From contig NC_085137.1 of NCBI RefSeq assembly GCF_035046485.1, positions 483,284,252 to 483,348,251 of the forward strand: DNA of 64,000 nt. Direction: 5' to 3'. This stretch comes from Aedes albopictus (taxonomy: Eukaryota > Arthropoda > Insecta > Diptera > Culicidae). Of the stretch, positions 58,056 through 64,000 are shown piece after piece. Position 1 is the stretch's first letter. Every line of letters starts with the position of its first letter. Position numbers and translations under genes: made by a program. The notes under the pieces are model-generated. The model did no database searches. It was not told the DNA's origin and saw only the letters and a program-made list of their open reading frames with translations.

Positions 58056-58346
58056 TTTTTTTTTCCTGACAATTATATCTTGAAGAAGAACCGTGTTCTT
58101 CTCGAAAGGGGAGCTCCCATACAAATGAAACAAACATTTCTTCATTACCTACTCGAGAATCAATTCAAAAGGAAACAATTTTGGCATGTGGAGATTTATG
58201 AAGGCAAGAAATGTTTCAATGGCAGTGTGAGACGACTCCCCCTTCTGAAAGGGTGTGACTGTTACGAAGTTTATGGCAATCGGACTGATAACTATGGGAG
58301 TATTGACCTTTTAAGTTACATTGATAAAGAGTTGATTGGTATCTAA
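58056..58346 (+). CDS. Exon-like ORF of an unrecognised gene (B)
   Basis: After a T-rich tract and TATATCTTGAAG (possible acceptor near 58087) the frame reads KNRVLLERGAPIQMKQTFLH, ENQFKRKQFWHVEIYEGKKC, LLKGCDCYEVYGNRTDNYGS and ends IDKELIGI stop. Phase 0 fits exon A, so A and B could be neighbouring exons. Two sequons and four Cys fit an extracellular protein. No family recognised. Confidence 0.35.
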   Translation, partial: FFFPDNYILKKNRVLLERGAPIQMKQTFLHYLLENQFKRKQFWHVEIYEGKKCFNGSVRRLPLLKGCDCYEVYGNRTDNYGSIDLLSYIDKELIGI

Positions 58347-58699
58347 GCTTCTCATCTTAGATTTTTCCTTCTTTTAAAAATTAGCTATTCTTTCACATTA
58401 CACTGTTATAAAAAGGCGACCTTCTCTTAACCAAAACGTAACCATGTATAAAATTTGTTCGGGCGATTCAAACACAAACTGTATATTTATCAGGTAAAAA
58501 GCATGTTCTGAGATATGTTTGATCTTATTCTTCATCAAAAATGAGAAAAGTTTCTGTTAATGCCAGAAGCTCAATTCGTAGATAATGGTCTGGCTTAGGT
58601 ACACTGGGATGTTTCGTTTCTTCATCTTTAAATCACTAGAACACTTAGTCCATTTGGCTGTGATTACTGGTGGTATTTCATGGTTTATTACGGTATCTA

Positions 58700-59585
58700 C
58701 AGGGGATACTCAAAATAACTGGGATAGGTAAAATTTTCACTTTTCAAAAAATGTTCAACTCGCTGTCTCTTTTCGAAAAGGGCATCAAATATTCTCAAAT
58801 TTTTACTGCAAGTTCATCAACTAGTTGTGTATCAGTGGTCAAAATTTGGAAAAGATCGAGCCATTCTACATGAAGTTATAATGGTTCTAGAAAAAGGTGT
58901 AATTATCCGATAACCAACTTTGAGCAGTTGTATCTCCGGATTCAATGAACCGAATGCAATGAAATTTTGTCCATTTATGACTTATATAATGAGCTATCAA
59001 AAACCTTTGACCTAACTTAAAATTCTTTACACGAAAGAAAATTATTACGATTGGATCATTTTTATAATATACCACCAATTTATCCAAAACTTCATCATCG
59101 TTTCAAAATTCGAGATAGTAATTATAGTTCATTTAAATTCCCTCTAATTGACTTAATATGTTTTGAAAGGAAGTAACAAAATAACCGGCAATTAATTGAA
59201 AAAGTTATGGGAAAAAACATAGAATAAATGAAACCGCCATAACTTTTTTTTCTTATTAATAATTTCAAATTAAGTTAACTATTTTTCAAAGTTCATTATA
59301 TAAGTCAGAAAAGATCAAAATTTTATTGCATTCGGTTCATTGAATCCGGAGATATAACAGCTCAAAGTTGGCTATCGGACAATTATACCTTTTTCTAGAA
59401 CCTTTATAACTTCGTGTAGAATAGCTCGATCTTTTCCAAATTTTGACCACTGGTACACAACTAGTTGATGAACTTGCAGTAAAGATTTGAGAATATTTGA
59501 TGCTCTTTTCGAAAAGTTACAGCGAGTTGAACATTCTTTGAAAAGTGAAAATTTTACCTATCCCAGTTATTTTGAGTATCCCCTG
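58700..59585. mobile_element. Tc1/mariner-like foldback, copy 2 (886 bp)
   Basis: Ends CAGGGGATACTCAAAATAAC inverted, TA on both sides (58698-58699, 59586-59587). It lacks part of the centre present in copy 1 at 42.4 kb. Confidence 0.8.
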
Positions 59586-60479
59586 TAGTACAATTGTACA
59601 CTTGAACTATCTGGTATCAACAGAACATATTTCGGATAATATTCACTGGTGTAATGTCTTCTTGTAATGGTACTCTTCTATTACTGGTACTGGTATCTTC
59701 TGGTAATGTCTTCTAGTACTGATTGTCACTTGGACTTTTATATGAATCTTATACAATGCGGAAGCTAATTACAAAGAGGTTTATGTTCATTTTCAGTAGT
59801 ACACAATTTGACTATACTATATCTTGGTAGTTGTAATAGTGACCAAAGGGAGGGAAATTTACTTCATATATGTATAAAGAAACCACTTATTCAAAGCAAT
59901 CTCATAGCGGTAATGGTTACAAAAGAAATACAGTTGGTTGGGGTGTTCAAAACTACACGAAGGGTCTTAGTCGATCAATTCAACGCTTTTACGGCCTTAA
60001 CAGTTTCAAATGGAAGCTTCTGGAGCTTGACTTCTATTATATATACAAGTGGCTTTGCATACTCTTTGTAATCAATGAAATAATAAAACGATCTGCATGA
60101 TTTTTGCATAGTTCAATTCGTCTTCAAGGTGTCTATAACGTCTATGTGTATGTTGAGAAAATCATCTAAAACATTAAAAAAACTATGACATCACTAAAAT
60201 TTGTATGAGATGAAAAGAATTTCAGAACCATCACAATAAAATCAGTTTAATTTGCGACAATTTTCAAAAAAAAAAGTGCACTATCGCATTTTAAATGGGC
60301 AATACAAGGTTTGCCGGGTCAGCTAGTACTCTATTAAGCTGAAATTTCGACATTTTGTCAAGCAAGCTTTGATAAATGATCAGTCGAAATTTCAGCTCCT
60401 TACAGCATTCCGTTTGTGAGATATTATTTTGGGAGCTCCAGAACCCGACTCCGTATAATCGAGTCCAACCAGTAGTTTT

Positions 60480-61240
60480 ATTTAAGAATTCATTTAAGGA
60501 TTTTCGGGAATTTCTCTTAGCATATATTCAGCAGTTCCTATTGAGATTCAATTACATATTTCTTCAGAAATCACACAAACAATTTATGCAGTAATTTCTC
60601 CATTTCCTCAATTTCCTGGGGTTGTTCTTGGGATTTCTCCTGAATTTCCTATTGCTATTCCTACAGAAATATCTTATGGTATCGTTCCAGAATTTTTTTT
60701 TTCTGATTTCTTCCGAAATTCATGCAAGGATTAGAAATTAGAAATTATGTTTAAAATTTCTTCTGGAATTTATGCTAAAAATTTTCAAGCCATTTTCTCT
60801 GGAAGCCCTTCGGAAATTGCTACAGATTTTCTCCTAGAACTTATTTCAGAAATTCCCCCATGGATTTCTCCGAAATATGATCTGGAATGTTAACATAGTG
60901 TTTTTCAAAGACTTCAATATGAATACTACCTCCAAAAAGTTTTCTTGGAATTTCTCCAGGGTTTATTCAGGAATTCCATTAGGGATGCCTCTAGGAATTT
61001 CTTCGGTGATTGCAATCTGAAACTTCTCAAGGTTTTTATTCGGGAACTCCTTTAAAGGTTTCTACAGAGATAACATGCAGGGTTGCTTCAGGAGTTCCTG
61101 TAGGATTTCGACCTGTAATTCCTCGGGCAGTTTCACCAAAAGTTCTTCCAGGGATTCCTCCACATTTTTTTTGGGATTTGAGTTTTCTCTAGAAATTTTT
61201 CCACAAGGGTTCTTCCAAAGAGTTTTCCAAGGAATACCTA
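60480..61240. repeat. Degenerate TTCCTCCAGGAATT-type repeat tract
   Basis: Loose units of GAATTTCTCC/ATTCCTTCAGG about 20-30 bp long, a common filler in Aedes DNA. Related tracts at 63150-63580 and 63806-64000. Confidence 0.6.
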
Positions 61241-61245
61241 CGTAG

Positions 61246-62900
61246 TTGCCGTTAGAAGTCAGAACTGTTTTTCATTACATGAATGGACGAGTTTATTATT
61301 CCCTCAAAACCGAATATACCTCACACTCGCCGCCCTTAATGCGTTTACCTACCTATTTCCCTCTGTCTGCGATCCACTTCGGAACGGAACGCGATTCCTT
61401 CCCTATCCTATTAATTCCAGTCTGCCAGCGAAAACACACCATCATCCCGGAAAAATACGCATGCGCTTGCACACGCGGTTGTTCTGCTGGCTGGCCCATC
61501 ATCTCACACCAATTTTCAATTTCGTTCGATTCCTTCACCTTTTCGGGTTCGTTTTCGGTTTTGGTAGGCCTTTGGAGCATTGTTTTGCTCGTTCAGTCCT
61601 GTGTAGCACAACCACAAAACTCACCCCAAGGCGGAAACTCCAGGGAAACTCAAGCGGGCCAACATTTTCGTGCCTTGGGTATTGGTGGCTTCTTGCTTTG
61701 TGCTGGTCGGTAGGCTCTCTAGGGTTTGGTTGATGCGTGGCGGCGGTCAATGGGGGCTTTTATTGAAATTGATATACTCAAACTCAACTCATTGGATGGC
61801 TGGGAGTCAGACGATGAGCGAACGTGGACACGACGCAAGTTTTCCCCGGTTGCGAAAGGATTTCCAATGCGAGGGAGCCGTCTGCTAATCGAACAGCGGG
61901 AAAAGACACTCGTCGCTAGCGCTGGCGGAAATCGAAATGATTACATTACGTTGTGTGTGGATGTATGAAATAATGCGTGCCGGATTAGGTGGCTGCTAGT
62001 GGCAGAGTAGGTGGATTACAATCGGTAGTCTGGTGGTCAAAAAGGGTTGTGATTCTTGGTTTTGCTGTGGTTTGGGAAAAGTAGGTTCAGCGTAGAGTTT
62101 GTTATTTGCTGAGGAAATGGCTATTTCATATGATATATTGGATGTGTTGGGGTTGGAGTGCGTAATTTATTGGATGATTTGCACCCTTTAATGGTTCATA
62201 TGCTTTTATTCATACACATATAAATTCATTCCAACATTTTAATGTTTGTTTTTTGTTCTCTTTCAGGTATATGGCGCAATGTGGGATGCATGGTAATAAG
62301 GTTAACATTCAAAGGTTATTGTATATTTCAACACTGAATTGCTAACATAAAGACACTTTGACCGATACTCACAGTGCGTCCAGATGTTTGCTAGTAGTTT
62401 TGTCTCATGACGATGGTTAAAAACAGCCCACAGCGCGTCCGGGTTACCACACTCTGTTTGTTCGTAATTCTATTAAATGGAAACAATAAGAAAACACAGT
62501 CTACAGCGCGTGCAGCTGACCGCACCTGGATACACCTTCATTATTATCATAATTCAAGTACTCCTTTTACCTTGTTGACACCATTGTTTCAGCCGTAGGT
62601 TGATTTGCTTCCCGGTTATTACACATGGCAGGCACTAGCGCAGTCTTTGGCTGCGCACCGTTGAGAGTTGTGTGAATTCTCCGCATATCGTTTCTATCCA
62701 TACTTTCTTACGCTTCTGCAATAACGCTCTCTTCGTGCTGCGGTTTCTAGCTGCGGTGAATCCGTTTCTTTTATTTTCTTCTCGTTACTCGTTGGCATTG
62801 AACCAACCAATACGTTGGCATCGCCACTGTTTCTTGGATGAACTCCTTGAGGAAAAGTCATAATAAACTTCTAACGTATGCATTAAATGAAAGATACTTT
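61246..62900. other. Less repetitive stretch, no gene recognised
   Basis: Balanced base composition and no TE ends. TTCTCTTTCAG near 62265 followed by GTATATGGCGCAATG and ATG|GTAATAAG at 62291 resembles a very short exon. CACAGCGCGT-like motifs recur at 62370-62510. Confidence 0.3.
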
Positions 62901-63149
62901 AGTCACACATTTTTCATGGCGTTATTTTACACTTGAGTATCATATTTGAAAATTTTGCATGATTTTACAACATGTCTACTATTTGCACTCCAATGTTCAT
63001 AGCAATATACGAATTCACTGAGAAGACATTTTTTCCAGCTTACTTTGAAAAATGCTTTTTTTTTAATGCATACGTTATCTAATATTCAAAGTTATTGTGT
63101 GCCCATTCTTGTAAAATACTTTATGAAATTTGTATTTTTTCTTCTATTT

Positions 63150-63580
63150 TTTAAGGAAAACGAAGATGCTTATCTAAATATTCACCCAGGAATTCTTCCA
63201 CGACCTTTCCTAAAAATATTCCAAGGTTTCATTTGGCAATTTTCTTCAGAGAATACTTCATTAATTGCGCTAAGGATTCCTCCAGTAATATCTCATAGAA
63301 TTATATTGGAAAAATCTTGCATGAAATGTTTCAGAAATTTTCCCTGCAAAATCCTGCAGAATCCTGCAAAAATATTTCTAAAGCACCCTTCAGCAATTTC
63401 TCGGAAAATTTATTTTTAAAAGCATCGATACATTTCTTCAGAAGTTCCTCCATGGGTTCATTTAGAAAATTTTCTATATATTTTTTTTTAAATTCCTTCA
63501 GTGTGGCTTTCAAGGAGTTTTGCAGAGATTTCTTCAGAAATCCTTAATGGATTGAATTGTTTCACAGAAATACAGATTTT
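63150..63580. repeat. Degenerate AATTTCTTCAGAAATTCC-type tract
   Basis: Same style as 60.5-61.2 kb; open frames across it (for example 63045-63419) are repeat artefacts. Confidence 0.55.
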
Positions 63581-63586
63581 TTTTAA

Positions 63587-63805
63587 TAGGGTATCGCGCC
63601 ACTTAGGCGGTGGCTTCTATATTCGTCTGTTTTCCACTATAACTCAGTCAATTTTGAACCAATGGACTTGAAATGTTGTACACGGGTAGATACTATACCT
63701 ATCTCACCACATTCCAAAAGTTGTGTCAATTGGTTCAAATTTGACTAAGTTATAGTGGGAAACAGACGAATATAGAAGCCACCGCCCAAGTGGCGCGATT
63801 CCCTA
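63587..63805. mobile_element. Foldback MITE, copy B
   Basis: Ends GGGTATCGCGCCACTTAGGC and GGGAATCGCGCCACTTGGGC inverted, TA at both borders. Same family as 25136-25360, inserted into the degenerate repeat. Confidence 0.75.
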
Positions 63806-64000
63806 TCTTCCAGGGTTTCCTCCAGATATTTATCCATGGTTTTCTTGTACCCTTGTAACCCTAGGTATATTTTAAGAAAACATCCCATGGATTACATATT
63901 ACTATAATTTCTCCGAAATTCCCTTCAGAAATTCCTCCAGAGATTCCTTGTAGAAGTTTCTCCAATGATTTTTTCTACGAAACAGATGATGATTTCTGCA
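63806..64000. repeat. Degenerate TCCTCCAG tract to window end
   Basis: Continues the repeat interrupted by the MITE. Confidence 0.5.

Larger units (their letters stand above)
50189..60326 (+). mobile_element. Helitron-bounded interval (5' TC end to 3' CTAG end)
   Basis: The 5' end TCTATATATATAAAAATGAG follows an A (50188). The 3' end GGTTTGCCGGGTCAGCTAG precedes a T (60327). Both are in plus orientation and match Helitron rules (5'-TC, CTRR-3', insertion between A and T). No Rep/helicase ORF was found, so it would be non-autonomous. The 10.1-kb length comes largely from later insertions. That both ends belong to one element is an inference. Confidence 0.5.

Noticed and set aside
61246..61713. 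155-codon plus-strand ORF
   Set aside because: No homology recognised, weak start context, begins in degenerate repeat; kept only as a note on the less repetitive stretch.
62268..62291. Micro-exon between CTTTCAG and GTAATAAG
   Set aside because: Splice-like dinucleotides occur by chance at this density and no partner exon was found.
63045..63547. 124- and 76-codon ORFs near the end
   Set aside because: Translate degenerate TTCTTCAGAAATTCC filler; no motifs and no start context.

Overview
The window is mosquito genomic DNA, most likely an Aedes species. It is AT-rich and eukaryotic (spliced genes, SINEs with pol III A/B boxes, LINEs, foldback MITEs), and tRNA-derived SINEs ending in (GAA)n with Feilai-like 3' parts occur at 11.5 kb and 55.7 kb. 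It also holds a 500-base assembly gap (40285-40784). Nothing bacterial, and no CRISPR array or operon, is present. All family names below come from recognition of motifs by eye; no database was searched.

Layout. 1-2.3 kb: a spliced minus-strand gene of an uncharacterised family (probably transposon-derived), broken by a 194-bp MITE and carrying two nested MITEs in its intron. 3.2-6.7 kb: a 5'-truncated R1-clade LINE (+) with a target-site duplication, a 4-bp frameshift and one nonsense codon. 6.9-10.7 kb: a LOA/I-like LINE (-) with an RNase H domain, broken by a 1.4-kb hAT-like foldback (itself nested) and a 381-bp insert. 11.5 kb: SINE. 12.1 kb (-) and 17.6 kb (+): two small intact genes for secreted peptides, the best host-gene candidates. 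14.0-16.6 kb: an LTR with a mariner-like foldback and a second nested foldback, followed by a primer-binding site. 18.4-19.3 kb: two MITEs. 19.6 kb: retropepsin fragment. 20.8-30.0 kb: a large L1-like LINE (-) with ORF1 and ORF2 overlapping at TAATG, interrupted by at least six insertions. 30.0-31.2 kb: a copia gag-protease fragment (+).

31-50 kb: foldback elements (Tc1/mariner-, hAT- and PIF/Harbinger-like), SINEs, a tandem repeat broken by a hAT-like element, a ~164-bp satellite, degenerate CTCACT microsatellites and the gap. 50.2-60.3 kb: sequences matching a Helitron 5' end (TC) and 3' end (CTAG) enclose about 10.1 kb that holds a TATA box with a small signal-peptide ORF, an EN-RT LINE (-), a Feilai-like SINE, two unrecognised exon-like ORFs, and several MITEs. 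60.5-64 kb: degenerate TTCCTCCAGAAATT-type repeats around a less repetitive stretch (61.2-62.9 kb).

The genes do not form a pathway. The biology is layered transposition: several insertions are mapped to the base because removing the insert and one target-site copy restores an open reading frame. The most unusual objects are the MITE-broken gene, the inverted SINE dimer, the perfect foldback at 15.2 kb, hammerhead-like motifs at 41.5 and 46.4 kb, and the exon-like ORFs inside the Helitron-bounded interval.
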